Source of the DNA: a virus
Direction: 5' to 3' (one strand)
Length of the DNA: 21,846 nt
Virus record (IMG/VR): IMGVR_UViG_3300034104_004183
Location: 1 to 21,846 of that record
Shown: positions 7,358 through 14,308 of the stretch, one piece after another
Layout: the number at the start of each line of letters is the position of its first letter
Numbering within the stretch: position 1 is the stretch's first letter
The notes under the pieces: generated by a model
Told to the model about the DNA's origin: nothing
What the model saw: the letters and a program-made list of their open reading frames with translations, nothing else
Databases searched by the model: none
Made by a program: the position numbers and the translations under genes

Positions 7358-7572
7358 CGTGATCTCCTATTAGCTCTATCAAGAATACGAATAGTTTCTT
7401 TAGCATTAGCAGGAACCATTACTAGGCTAGGTGCTGTTTTATGATTCCAATCCATAAACCCAACAGCTCTAGTTTCTTTAGAGCAATTAATACAGACTAG
7501 TGTTCTGTTAGTTTCTACAAGAAACTCTAGTCTTTCATCGGGTATTGTTTTGTAGCAGTAAATACAGTTCAT
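7354..7572 (-). CDS. Small zinc-finger protein
   Basis: This 72-residue protein carries C3-x2-C6 and C27-x2-C30 (CIYC...CINC), a treble-clef or zinc-ribbon pattern, then GFMDWNHKTAPSLVMVP and a basic C-terminus (RILDRANRRSR). It resembles DksA/TraR-like short zinc proteins only in the cysteine layout; I would not assign a family. It overlaps both neighbours by 4 bp (ATGA). Confidence 0.78.
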   Translation of the reverse strand: MNCIYCYKTIPDERLEFLVETNRTLVCINCSKETRAVGFMDWNHKTAPSLVMVPANAKETIRILDRANRRSR

Positions 7573-7694
7573 TTATTTATATACCTAGAAATAAGAAATT
7601 TGGAAATAAAAAACACACAAACAATAAGAACTAATGTGGCTGTCTCTACTTCAAAAGCGAAGGTTGTATTTTCGCCAACTAAATTAATTACCAT
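7569..7694 (-). CDS. 41-residue single-span membrane protein
   Basis: ATG at 7694 (MVINLVGENTT), preceded by AAAGGGTAG, runs 41 codons to a TGA that overlaps the next ATG. Residues about 17-35 (VETATLVLIVCVFFISKFL) form a single transmembrane helix with a basic C-terminal end (SRYINK), so the C-terminus is probably cytoplasmic. Function unknown. Confidence 0.68.
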   Translation of the reverse strand: MVINLVGENTTFAFEVETATLVLIVCVFFISKFLISRYINK

Positions 7695-7727
7695 AACTAC
7701 CCTTTCTTTAAGAATGTCATAACTGAT

Positions 7728-8189
7728 CTAGATTTTATCAGACATTCGGATGGAGTCAATAGAGAAATTAAATTTTGGTCTAAAAGAATGATAGAATTTC
7801 TTATCATTTTCACTCCAAAATATACTTGTTAAATTAACTTTATCCAATACTTGCTGACAATTTTCACATGGCTTACTTCCCATAAGCTTACCTTGTCTAT
7901 TAATTCTAAGCACAACAATATCCAAACTAGAATCTATATGTCCAAATTTTTGCCATAAATTACAAACAAGATTAGTTTCTGCATGAAGAAATGGATACTC
8001 AATATATGTTCTAATATTAAAATGTTCACCAATTTTCAATGCTTTAGCATTTACTTTAATAGGATTATTCTGACTAATAGCTACTGGTTTATTTCCATCA
8101 AAAGCAATAGCAAAATGATATCTTCTTTGATAAGGATTTGGTTCAAATCTATCGTATGCCAATTTAAGAGCTTTGTGTAAAATCTTCAT
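7728..8189 (-). CDS. Cytidine-deaminase-fold protein
   Basis: A 153-residue protein with the zinc-dependent deaminase signature: H69-A-E71 (FLHAETNLV) and P107-C108-x2-C111 (KPCENCQQVL), the canonical spacing of the CDA/dCMP deaminase superfamily. H69, C108 and C111 would hold zinc and E71 would shuttle protons. The N-terminal part (RYHFAIAFDGNKPVAISQNNP) is a typical beta-hairpin plus substrate loop. It could act on dCMP or a free nucleotide in phage DNA precursor supply; substrate cannot be read from sequence. Own promoter at 8226-8253. Confidence 0.83.
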   Translation of the reverse strand: MKILHKALKLAYDRFEPNPYQRRYHFAIAFDGNKPVAISQNNPIKVNAKALKIGEHFNIRTYIEYPFLHAETNLVCNLWQKFGHIDSSLDIVVLRINRQGKLMGSKPCENCQQVLDKVNLTSIFWSENDKKFYHSFRPKFNFSIDSIRMSDKI

Positions 8190-8225
8190 TTGTTAGCCAA
8201 AGTGCGTGATGTCTCCGATTGCTAG

Positions 8226-8253
8226 AGTATATAGCATATATCGACAAAAGCAA
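8226..8253 (-). promoter_or_regulatory. Promoter with CGATA spacer box (deaminase gene)
   Basis: TTGCTT (8248-8253), 16 bp spacer TTGTCGATATATGCTA, TATACT (8226-8231), minus strand. Confidence 0.7.
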
Positions 8254-8267
8254 CACCTTACTTTAAA

Positions 8268-8414
8268 TTACTTCGACGCTAACATATATAATCCAACATT
8301 AGCAAAAGCATAACCAATATAGGTAATCAACATACCTATATTACCTTTATATCCTTGTTCAGCAGCGACGTATAGATAGCAACAACCTGTAAAAGCAATT
8401 AACCATGCGCTCAT
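8268..8414 (-). CDS. 48-residue membrane protein downstream of UvsE
   Basis: ATG at 8414 overlaps the UvsE stop (ATGA). The product (MSAWLIAFTGCCYLYVAAEQ...) has two hydrophobic spans, about residues 3-18 and 29-46 (GMLITYIGYAFANVGLYML), separated by a short EQGYKGN loop. It resembles tiny two-span membrane proteins in large phages, but no function is known to me. Translational coupling to UvsE supports it being real. Confidence 0.72.
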   Translation of the reverse strand: MSAWLIAFTGCCYLYVAAEQGYKGNIGMLITYIGYAFANVGLYMLASK

Positions 8415-9322
8415 GCATAAACTCCTTGTAATATACTTTGGTATTTTTCTATAGCATAGTCTTTTGCTTTTAATTCCATATCAATATCAAATTCTAACCC
8501 ATGAGTATTGAAAGGAATTTCTGCGTAATCTGCGTGCGCTCTTGGATTATTACCAATTCTACTTTCGCTATAGTGAAATAATGGTTTGGTTTGCCAAGTA
8601 TCAGAACACATATTAATTGCTTCACATTCTGTTAATCCATTTGGATGACATTTATGATGCAAGTAGTCGAAGCATATTGGAATACGAGTAATTGGATGAA
8701 AAATATCTACAAGTTCACGAACACTCCAGCAGTTAAGTTTATCATCATTTTCTATTGTGAGTCTGGCCTGACAATTTTCATCAAGTTTTTTGAAGTTTTC
8801 ATAGAATCTACGAGCAACCTCTTCTCTTGTTCCGTTGTTATTGTGAACATGAAGATTCATTGGAGACTTATGATTCGCCGGAAGTCCAATTCTGTCAAAG
8901 AAACTGCTGTAGAAATTGAGTTCTGTGATTGTTTTGGATACAACTTTATCGCTGGTGGAAGCAAGAGCATTAAATTCGCTAGGATGAGCAGAAACCCGTA
9001 CATTAGTACTGGATATAGTTTTTTCAATATTATCAAGCTCATCTTGTATTTCCTCATAATTTGGCAAATCTTCTAGACTAACATTAGCTTCATCATATGT
9101 TATTAGTGGGAAAATATCGCTACTTACACGATAAACATAATTGTTTTCTGCACAAAATTGTATTGTTTTATTTGTAGTCTTTAAATTATTGAGAATTCTT
9201 TCTCCTAAAATAGACAATGCTTCTTGTCTTGGTAAGGTAGAAAATCTTTTATATGTCATAGTCTGATGACCATAACCTTCTTCTTTTAATTTTAGACTAA
9301 TACAACAAAGGCCGAATCTCAT
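8411..9322 (-). CDS. uvsE: UV damage endonuclease (UvsE/UVDE)
   Basis: A 303-residue UV DNA damage endonuclease, a TIM-barrel enzyme that nicks DNA 5' of UV photoproducts. The start MRFGLCCISLKLKEEGYGHQTMTYKRF is the standard UVDE N-terminus and has AGGAGG just upstream. Further blocks: VYRVSSDIFPLITY (about 75-88), VRVSAHPSEFNALAS, MNLHVHNNNGTREEVARRF, ARLTIENDDK, PICFDYLHHKCHP and PLFHYSESRIGNNPRAHADYAE; these hold the metal-binding His, Glu and Asp residues of the family. Length is normal. Upstream in-frame codons exist to 9400 but lack a ribosome-binding site and overlap the promoter, so they are rejected. It suggests a UV-exposed habitat. Confidence 0.95.
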   Translation of the reverse strand: MRFGLCCISLKLKEEGYGHQTMTYKRFSTLPRQEALSILGERILNNLKTTNKTIQFCAENNYVYRVSSDIFPLITYDEANVSLEDLPNYEEIQDELDNIEKTISSTNVRVSAHPSEFNALASTSDKVVSKTITELNFYSSFFDRIGLPANHKSPMNLHVHNNNGTREEVARRFYENFKKLDENCQARLTIENDDKLNCWSVRELVDIFHPITRIPICFDYLHHKCHPNGLTECEAINMCSDTWQTKPLFHYSESRIGNNPRAHADYAEIPFNTHGLEFDIDMELKAKDYAIEKYQSILQGVYA

Positions 9323-9340
9323 TTTTTGTCCTCCTGTCCT

Positions 9341-9369
9341 ATTGTATCGACAGATAGAGCGATTTGCAA
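9341..9369 (-). promoter_or_regulatory. Promoter of uvsE
   Basis: TTGCAA (9364-9369), 17 bp spacer, TACAAT (9341-9346), minus strand. The CGATACAAT sequence places a CGA directly before the -10. The -35 is near the sulfotransferase stop at 9378. Confidence 0.65.
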
Positions 9370-9377
9370 TAGGAAAA

Positions 9378-10205
9378 CTATCTGTTCCAATCAAGTTCAA
9401 TATTTAGCAAATTTGCTAATTTAGTATTGCTTTCAGCGTAAAAATTTTTTATATATTCAATATGAGACGGCTCTATTTCCTCTTTACACTGAACATATTT
9501 CAACCAATAGTCTGCCTTATTTACATCTTTAAATTCAAAATCAAAGTTTGATATATCTAAAAATTTACATATGGAAGATAGAACATATTGATTATTATCT
9601 TTAAAAGTATCATAAAGTATTATCTCTATATTATTTTTATCAAAATTATCATATAATCTATTTATATGAGCATAATAATTGCCTATTTCAAAGTAATGAG
9701 CATATTTATTATTTTCTTTATGATTTTTAATAATTAGCTCAAGATTTCTTTTTTCTCCCCTACCAGACTTTGTATTTATTTGTTTGTCCCATGATTCAAC
9801 CCAATCCATTTCAGATCTAAATTTTTGATGAACTTCTTCATTCTGTAGTATTAAAAATATAGATCTTTTATGTATATATTCTGAAATTAATCTATCTACT
9901 GGATTTCTCAATATGATAATAAATTTCAAATCATCCAAACAAAACTGTTTGATATTAGCAATAGCAATATCATTATGAAGATAATTTGTACTGGCTTCTA
10001 GTCTATATTTATTTGATCCATTGAATAATTTGTTATAGCTTTCAATTTTATCCTGAGTAATATCGTTTTCAAGAAAAAAATGAGGTTCTTTTACGGAACA
10101 GCCTAAAATTTGTGGGTGCTGAATCAAATCAAAAAATAAAGACGTTGAGCCAGTTTTAGGTGGAGATAATATAAATAAGTTTGTTACTGCCTTATTTATT
10201 GCCAT
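9378..10205 (-). CDS. Sulfotransferase family protein
   Basis: A 275-residue PAPS-dependent sulfotransferase. The 5'-phosphosulfate loop is SPPKTGSTSLF (about 14-24, Lys17 catalytic) and the 3'-phosphate site is IIILRNPVDRLISEY (Arg100 and Ser108). The acidic HFFLENDI and the later LYDTFKDN / CKFLDIS segments fit NDST-like carbohydrate sulfotransferases. It transfers sulfate from PAPS to a sugar or other hydroxyl acceptor; substrate unknown. The gene is strongly AT-rich and Lys/Asn/Ile-rich. Its start overlaps the end of the preceding 83-residue gene by 10 bp, making it the last gene of the long operon that begins at 12175. Confidence 0.9.
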   Translation of the reverse strand: MAINKAVTNLFILSPPKTGSTSLFFDLIQHPQILGCSVKEPHFFLENDITQDKIESYNKLFNGSNKYRLEASTNYLHNDIAIANIKQFCLDDLKFIIILRNPVDRLISEYIHKRSIFLILQNEEVHQKFRSEMDWVESWDKQINTKSGRGEKRNLELIIKNHKENNKYAHYFEIGNYYAHINRLYDNFDKNNIEIILYDTFKDNNQYVLSSICKFLDISNFDFEFKDVNKADYWLKYVQCKEEIEPSHIEYIKNFYAESNTKLANLLNIELDWNR

Positions 10206-10447
10206 TTCTTTTGTCCACCATCTCCTTTTTCGTTAAAAACAGCTATACCATCATCGTTAGCAAAAACAGTAAGATTTAATCTATTTGCAATACTAACAAA
10301 TTCTTCTGTTAAATTCTCTTTTTCTGATGGTCTGTATATTACAGCGCCATTTCTAGAAAGAATATATAGATAGTTTTTAACCATTTCACTTGTAGTTTTA
10401 GGAATATTGAATCCATTGTGTCTAATTAGTTCTTCATTAATAGTCAT
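10196..10447 (-). CDS. Hypothetical 83-residue protein
   Basis: Starts MTINEELIRHNGF with AAGGAC upstream, and ends FNEKGDGGQKKWQ overlapping the sulfotransferase start. Predicted helix-strand mix: VKNYLYILSRNGAVIY then EEFVSIANRLNLTVFANDDGIAVF. No family recognised. Confidence 0.72.
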   Translation of the reverse strand: MTINEELIRHNGFNIPKTTSEMVKNYLYILSRNGAVIYRPSEKENLTEEFVSIANRLNLTVFANDDGIAVFNEKGDGGQKKWQ

Positions 10448-10661
10448 TCGAGTCCTTTGTTAAATGTCTGGTACTTTGTAAAAACATTATAATACTACTA
10501 GCAGCATTATTGATACTATCATGATTATGATAATATTCGGTAATCATATTTTTAATACATAATCTCTCAACATCTGAGATATCTAAATAGTTATATAAAT
10601 CATTATATTCACAATCTATATAGTCAGCAATAGCATGAGTATATTGTTGTAGTGTATTCAT
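10437..10661 (-). CDS. Hypothetical 74-residue acidic helical protein
   Basis: ATG at 10661 (MNTLQQYTHAIADYIDCEYNDLYNYL) is chosen over a TTG two codons earlier. The protein is helical and Tyr/Asp-rich (DISDVERLCIKNMITEYYHNHDS). It begins 2 nt after the preceding stop and overlaps the next start. No family recognised. Confidence 0.7.
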   Translation of the reverse strand: MNTLQQYTHAIADYIDCEYNDLYNYLDISDVERLCIKNMITEYYHNHDSINNAASSIIMFLQSTRHLTKDSNDY

Positions 10662-10663
10662 AA

Positions 10664-10858
10664 TCAATCTCTGATATCAGATAAAAAATTATCAATAAAT
10701 TCCGACATTTCTTTCAATTCTTCAGCGTTCATTCTTATTTCAAATGGTTGATTATGATAATCATAAATTCTAACCAAGAATGGATTTTTTGATAGCAAAG
10801 TATTATGTAATATTTCTATAACATTATCCTCAAAAATAATTGTTTGAGATTTAACCAT
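10664..10858 (-). CDS. Small ELxxLADFI-family paralog (divergent)
   Basis: A 64-residue protein: beta-rich N-terminal part (QTIIFEDNVIEILHN), then RIYDYHNQPFEIRM and the C-terminal helix NAEELKEMSEFIDNFL. The last block aligns with EELKGLADFI, DELRGLADFI and DELLDLADFI in three other small genes of the same operon, so it is the most divergent member of that local family. The ATG overlaps the stop of the gene before it. Confidence 0.7.
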   Translation of the reverse strand: MVKSQTIIFEDNVIEILHNTLLSKNPFLVRIYDYHNQPFEIRMNAEELKEMSEFIDNFLSDIRD

Positions 10859-10860
10859 AA

Positions 10861-11160
10861 TTACGGATTAATAAATACTAGTTGATAAACCCACTGGACT
10901 TGCGGCTTGTTAACAATATAGTACCTCTTGCAAAAAACTCCAGAATATTCCATCACAACCTGTTGATTAACAATAAAAGGAACTGGTTGATATATTGACG
11001 GTCTTATGTATTGAACTACTGGATATGTAGAATATGTTTGAGTTGGATATGGAGCAACATATACTGCTGGTGGAGTTGGTTGCATAGATATCCACTCTTG
11101 ACCATTAGCAAGACCACAACATAGCATAAAACAGGCTAAACTAGTGAAAATCATTTTCAT
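10861..11160 (-). CDS. Secreted Pro/Tyr/Val-rich protein
   Basis: A 99-residue protein with a clear Sec signal peptide (MKMIFTSLACFMLCCGLANG, cleavage probably before QEW). The mature part is rich in Pro, Tyr, Val and Gln (PAVYVAPYPTQTY, PSIYQPVPFIVNQQ) with one Cys (FCKRYY) and little charge, resembling short secreted proteins of Planctomycetes and low-complexity envelope proteins. A lipobox is not convincing. AAGGAGATATTT precedes the ATG. It may be displayed at the host envelope during infection (inference). Confidence 0.75.
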   Translation of the reverse strand: MKMIFTSLACFMLCCGLANGQEWISMQPTPPAVYVAPYPTQTYSTYPVVQYIRPSIYQPVPFIVNQQVVMEYSGVFCKRYYIVNKPQVQWVYQLVFINP

Positions 11161-11252
11161 TAAATATCTCCTTATTGGGTTATATCAACTCATACCTGAA
11201 ACTTATAATACTTCTCACACCGCTTTACAAAAGTTTGGTTTCATCGTCTCTA

Positions 11253-11441
11253 TCATTTCTTTTCTCCAATAGTTTCATAAATAAAATCGGCTAACCCCTT
11301 GAGTTCTTCTTTTGTCAACTTCATTTGTATCCACTCCCAAGAGATAGCATTATTAATAGTCAGATTAAGTAGACTACCAGATCGTTCAAGATCAAACTTG
11401 AAAACATCAGCCTTATAAGAATCTTTAATTACCAAACTCAT
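11253..11441 (-). CDS. Small ELxxLADFI-family paralog
   Basis: A 62-residue protein (MSLVIKDSYKADVFKFDLERSG) with a beta-rich body and a C-terminal helix LTKEELKGLADFIYETIG. Its ATG overlaps the preceding stop (TAATG at 11441). Paralog of the products at 11799-11996, 11996-12175 and 10664-10858. Confidence 0.78.
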   Translation of the reverse strand: MSLVIKDSYKADVFKFDLERSGSLLNLTINNAISWEWIQMKLTKEELKGLADFIYETIGEKK

Positions 11442-11569
11442 TATTTTGTTCTTTCTAATAGATTGCTTAAAGTTGCGACACTATTATAGCGTACTGTCTC
11501 ATCACAAGCATTTATTGCGCACTTAATTACTTCAATTTCCTTATCTGTTAGAACTATCGGTTTAATCAT
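11441..11569 (-). CDS. 42-residue LTDKEI-family mini-protein
   Basis: ATG at 11569 overlaps the stop of the gene before, and the TAA overlaps the next ATG, a TAATG chain on both sides. Product MIKPIVLTDKEIEVIKCAIN..., helical. The block VLTDKEIEVIK matches LLTDKEIALVK in the 55-residue protein at 12930-13097, so the two are paralogs. Function unknown. Confidence 0.75.
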   Translation of the reverse strand: MIKPIVLTDKEIEVIKCAINACDETVRYNSVATLSNLLERTK

Positions 11570-11802
11570 TACTTATCTCTTTCATCTGATAGTCTTGTTT
11601 CGGCCGGTCTTGATTGAGGGGCTTTTGGTATAATTTGTTGCTTAGAAAATTCAATCCCTGCTTCAAATCCAGATGCAAAATAATTAAAGGAATTAGGAAC
11701 ACTTTTATACCATCCCTCACCTACCCATATGGGTTGAATATTCTTTTGGGATTTCTCATATTCACTCACAATAGTCTCTAGTTTAGTTTTATCGTCCATC
11801 AT
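11569..11802 (-). CDS. Hypothetical 77-residue protein
   Basis: Begins MMDDKTKLETIVSEYEKSQ; centre IWVGEGWYKSVPNSFNYFASGFEAG; tail Pro/Arg-rich and disordered (KAPQSRPAETRLSDERDK). Two adjacent ATGs (11802 and 11799); the first overlaps the preceding stop by 4 bp. No family recognised. Confidence 0.75.
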   Translation of the reverse strand: MMDDKTKLETIVSEYEKSQKNIQPIWVGEGWYKSVPNSFNYFASGFEAGIEFSKQQIIPKAPQSRPAETRLSDERDK

Positions 11803-11996
11803 TGATTTTTCCCAACAATACCATATATGAAATCGGCCAATCCCCTTAACTCGTCCCTATTGCAAGTATATCCAACACTAGTATCATTTCGATCATTATA
11901 AATACTAACGTGCATACGTCCATGACTCCAACAATCAATCCTAATATCAACTTGTTTATCTTTATCTAGATAATGCTGAACGGTTTTATCGGTCAT
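11799..11996 (-). CDS. Small ELxxLADFI-family paralog
   Basis: A 65-residue protein: TVQHYLDKDKQVDIRIDCWSH, then VSIYNDRNDTS and the C-terminal helix NRDELRGLADFIYGIVG. Start overlaps the TAA of the upstream paralog (TAATG). The two adjacent paralogs suggest tandem duplication. Confidence 0.78.
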   Translation of the reverse strand: MTDKTVQHYLDKDKQVDIRIDCWSHGRMHVSIYNDRNDTSVGYTCNRDELRGLADFIYGIVGKNQ

Positions 11997-12175
11997 TAAT
12001 TATTCTCCACAAACTCTTTAATGAAATCGGCCAAATCCAATAGTTCATCCCTGCTCATATTAGGATAAACATATTCACTAGCAATAATGAACTGATAAGG
12101 ATAGTCTTGATCTGTTGAGCGTCCCTTATTAATATGACTAATAAAGTCTCGTCCTTTGAATGAGTCTCGTTTCAT
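11996..12175 (-). CDS. Small ELxxLADFI-family paralog, first gene of the long operon
   Basis: ATG at 12175 (MKRDSFKGRDFISHINKGRS) runs 59 codons to a TAA that overlaps the next ATG. C-terminal block MSRDELLDLADFIKEFVEN aligns with its neighbours. It is the first gene after the promoter at 12232-12260, which then serves ten overlapping or close genes down to the sulfotransferase. Confidence 0.78.
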   Translation of the reverse strand: MKRDSFKGRDFISHINKGRSTDQDYPYQFIIASEYVYPNMSRDELLDLADFIKEFVENN

Positions 12176-12231
12176 TTAAAATTGATTTCTTTTGATTTGT
12201 GGGTTTGTTCTGATTTGTGGGTTTTCGGTGT

Positions 12232-12260
12232 ATTCTACCATATGAAGTATCGACTGTCAA
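12232..12260 (-). promoter_or_regulatory. Promoter of the 12175-9378 operon, CGATA spacer box
   Basis: TTGACA (12255-12260), 17 bp spacer GTCGATACTTCATATGG, TAGAAT (12232-12237), minus strand. The -35 region overlaps the ribosome-binding site of the plus-strand HNH gene. Confidence 0.85.
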
Positions 12261-12270
12261 GGGGACAAAC

Positions 12271-12894
12271 ATGAGAAAATGTCTAGATTGTGAAATAGAA
12301 TTAGGTCAATGTGGAAATGCTAAAAAACGATGTGATTCTTGTCAAAAAGAATATCGTAAATTATGTTGGAGAATGAGAGAAAAAGATCCAGCTAGAAAAG
12401 AACATAATAGACAACGACATAAAAAATTTAGAGACACTAATCCAGATAAGGTTAAAGAGTATGCTAAAAAATATAATGATAATTATAGGAAGGGAATCAA
12501 TAGACAAAATTATTTAGCTAAAAAAAGAGAACTTAATAAAAAATATTACCATGATAATATAGAAACTAAATTAGCTCAGGTATTGAGAAATAAACTTTGG
12601 AAATCACTAAAAGACCAAAATACAAATAAGGAAAATTCTGCATTAGAATTAGTAGGCTGTTCTAAAGAAGAATTAATAGAACACATACAATCCCAATTCA
12701 AAAAAGGTATGACATGGGAAAACTGGTCTTTAAATGGTTGGCATATTGACCATATTCGCCCAATATCATCGTTTAATCTTTCTGATTCTGCACAACAAAA
12801 AGAATGTTTTCACTATACTAATCTACAGCCTTTATGGGCAATAGAAAACCTTCAAAAATCAGATTTGTGGGAATCGGACCCAAAAGAAACCTGA
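12271..12894 (+). CDS. HNH endonuclease (putative free-standing homing type)
   Basis: A 207-residue nuclease and the only convincing plus-strand gene. It has an N-terminal Cys cluster (C4, C7, C14, C21, C24), a long Lys/Arg/Asn-rich linker (about 30-125), and a C-terminal HNH domain: SALELVGCSKEELIEHIQSQF, then WHIDHIRPISSFNL (H158, D160, H161), and HYTNLQPLWAIENLQKS with N184. The D-H-I-x-P-I and NLQPLW blocks are typical of phage and organellar HNH nucleases. The ATG at 12271 follows AAGGGGAC; the frame is open 18 codons earlier without a ribosome-binding site. Its strand, A-rich codon use and insertion at the head of another operon fit a selfish mobile gene. Confidence 0.88.
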   Translation: MRKCLDCEIELGQCGNAKKRCDSCQKEYRKLCWRMREKDPARKEHNRQRHKKFRDTNPDKVKEYAKKYNDNYRKGINRQNYLAKKRELNKKYYHDNIETKLAQVLRNKLWKSLKDQNTNKENSALELVGCSKEELIEHIQSQFKKGMTWENWSLNGWHIDHIRPISSFNLSDSAQQKECFHYTNLQPLWAIENLQKSDLWESDPKET

Positions 12895-12929
12895 TTCTTT
12901 TATTTCTTTACCATTTCATGCTCATTTGA

Positions 12930-13097
12930 TTAATTGATACTCTGATTATACTTTTTTGTGGGTACAATAGCCCTTAGACGGTTATAAATAATGGTCAAAT
13001 TTGTTGCTTCTGGAGTAATCTTCTCATGCAAATGATCACCTATAACCCTTTTGACGAGAGCGATTTCCTTGTCAGTTAACAGCACATTCTTATACAT
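12930..13097 (-). CDS. 55-residue LTDKEI-family mini-protein
   Basis: ATG at 13097 (MYKNVLLTDKEIALVKRVIG), 55 codons to TAA at 12930. Helical; the block LLTDKEIALVK is shared with the 42-residue protein at 11441-11569. Own promoter at 13154-13182. Function unknown. Confidence 0.65.
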   Translation of the reverse strand: MYKNVLLTDKEIALVKRVIGDHLHEKITPEATNLTIIYNRLRAIVPTKKYNQSIN

Positions 13098-13462
13098 AAA
13101 CCTTCATTTTTCCCGTGATTTATTAAACTTATCCCTATTACCACATAGTAGGTAGTATACCACGAATCACAGAGATAGTCAAGAGGAGTTATCGGCCAAT
13201 ACCATGAGTAGTCTTTAGCCTATTTGAACCACCGCTTTATTTAGTAAGTAAATTAACTAATTTTTGCTGGAAAAATACGCAAATATACGGCACTTTTCAA
13301 GGCTTTTCTAATGATGCAGAAGGAAAAGATGTATATTCTGAGGATTTATAGAAAGAAAAACAATAATTTATCACAAAACTTGATGAAATCATTAGGCTTA
13401 TGGTGATTATTGCTATGGATAGGAGGTTTTTCATGGTTTTTATGCGTATTTCTAACTCTTTT
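13098..13462. other. Non-coding stretch with one promoter and possible decayed reading frame
   Basis: Apart from the promoter at 13154-13182 I see no intact gene. A plus-strand frame from about 13211 to 13349 is open without a start codon, with a protein-like stretch (TQIYGTFQGFSNDAEGKDVY) that ends in TAG; further plus-strand sequence to about 13490 has hydrophobic runs broken by stops. It may be the remnant of an inactivated gene. Confidence 0.4.
13154..13182 (-). promoter_or_regulatory. Promoter of the 55-residue gene
   Basis: TTGACT (13177-13182), 17 bp spacer, TATACT (13154-13159), minus strand; no CGATA box. Confidence 0.75.
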
Positions 13463-13651
13463 TCATTCATGATTCTTGTACTCTAGTTTCGGAATAAGAT
13501 CATTAGTTTCTTGTGTCACAGATGCTATGGAAATTTTTAATAGTTGATTTTCTAGTGTTCCATGTAGTCTTATATGATTGTCCAACATTCTTTTGATTTG
13601 TTGACAAATTTTTTCACACGATATCTGTTGATTAAGATTATAAACTATCAT
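13463..13651 (-). CDS. Hypothetical 62-residue helical protein
   Basis: ATG at 13651 (MIVYNLNQQISCEKICQQIKRMLDNHIRLHG); an upstream in-frame ATG at 13681 would run through repeat R0, so the shorter start is preferred. Helical, with no recognised domain. R0 lies 7 nt upstream of the start. Confidence 0.6.
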   Translation of the reverse strand: MIVYNLNQQISCEKICQQIKRMLDNHIRLHGTLENQLLKISIASVTQETNDLIPKLEYKNHE

Positions 13652-13657
13652 GATCTC

Positions 13658-13702
13658 GCTGACTACGACCAAAAAAACCAAACGGGATATATTGAGTAAA
13701 AC
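13658..13702 (-). repeat. Leader repeat R0 (degenerate copy)
   Basis: Plus-strand CTGACTA at 13659 and GTAAAAC at 13696, 37 bp apart, with CCAA and GGGAT blocks between; the weakest copy of the R family. Confidence 0.45.
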
Positions 13703-13705
13703 ATT

Positions 13706-13915
13706 CTACTCTTCATTTGAGCAAAGTGGGTTGTCTAAATTAGTATTAAAATCATTTAGTATATTTTGTACTATACCACTAAGATCTGGAGATAGTCTAT
13801 CTGTAGTTAGTTCGTCCTTTCTTAGCCACACATATTCCTTATCGATTTTTCCTACCACATAATTGTTCTGACTAGCCCAATCTCTGACTTGTGCCAAAGA
13901 CAGTTTTTGACCCAT
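13706..13915 (-). CDS. Hypothetical 69-residue protein
   Basis: Begins MGQKLSLAQVRDWASQNNYVVGKI, a helix-turn-helix-like start (LAQVRDWASQNNY) followed by a strand KEYVWLRKDEL, so a small DNA-binding role is conceivable, then a helical tail (GIVQNILNDFNTNL). No family assigned. Confidence 0.68.
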   Translation of the reverse strand: MGQKLSLAQVRDWASQNNYVVGKIDKEYVWLRKDELTTDRLSPDLSGIVQNILNDFNTNLDNPLCSNEE

Positions 13916-13983
13916 AATTATTTTGTTAACATTAACACTCCGTTAGTAAATTAACCATGTTAATAGTAATATACACCCAAAGA

Positions 13984-14202
13984 TTATTCGTTATCCAACT
14001 CACTCAACTCTATACTAACCACCTGACCACCAATCACAAGATCGCTTGGTTTTCCATACGGCCAGATAGAGCTATTTGTTAGTTGCCATGAGTTGTAGAA
14101 TCTTAGTTCCGTTTGATTCACTACTTCTTTAGGATCAATATTGTCCTTATACAACTCTATTTCAAAAGTTATATTCATAGTATATTTAACAGTATTCTTC
14201 AT
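13984..14202 (-). CDS. Hypothetical 72-residue beta-rich protein
   Basis: Begins MKNTVKYTMNITFEIELYKDNIDPKEVV; ends SDLVIGGQVVSIELSELDNE. The pattern strand - helix - strand (ITFEIELY / ELRFYNSW / QVVSIELSEL) suggests a small alpha/beta sandwich. Repeat R1 is 12 nt upstream of the start, with GGTGG as ribosome-binding site. Confidence 0.7.
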   Translation of the reverse strand: MKNTVKYTMNITFEIELYKDNIDPKEVVNQTELRFYNSWQLTNSSIWPYGKPSDLVIGGQVVSIELSELDNE

Positions 14203-14213
14203 ATGCCACCAAA

Positions 14214-14264
14214 GTTAACTGACTACGCCACCTCCGCCAATCTTGGGGATTTGGGTAAGACAGT
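14214..14264 (-). repeat. Leader repeat R1
   Basis: Plus-strand CTGACTA (14219) and GTAAGAC (14255), 36 bp apart, with an imperfect dyad CAATC...GATTTG between; immediately upstream of the 13984-14202 gene. Confidence 0.65.
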
Positions 14265-14308
14265 CCTAAAATTTATTTTCTTGACAGACCCTAGAATATA
14301 TATTATAT

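Noticed and set aside
9323-9400. Longer N-terminus for UvsE
   Set aside because: The extra 26 codons lack a ribosome-binding site, overlap the promoter and do not match the family start; AGGAGG precedes the ATG at 9322.
13211-13490. A plus-strand gene in the 13.2-13.5 kb gap
   Set aside because: No start codon for the open part and in-frame stops after it; at most a remnant.
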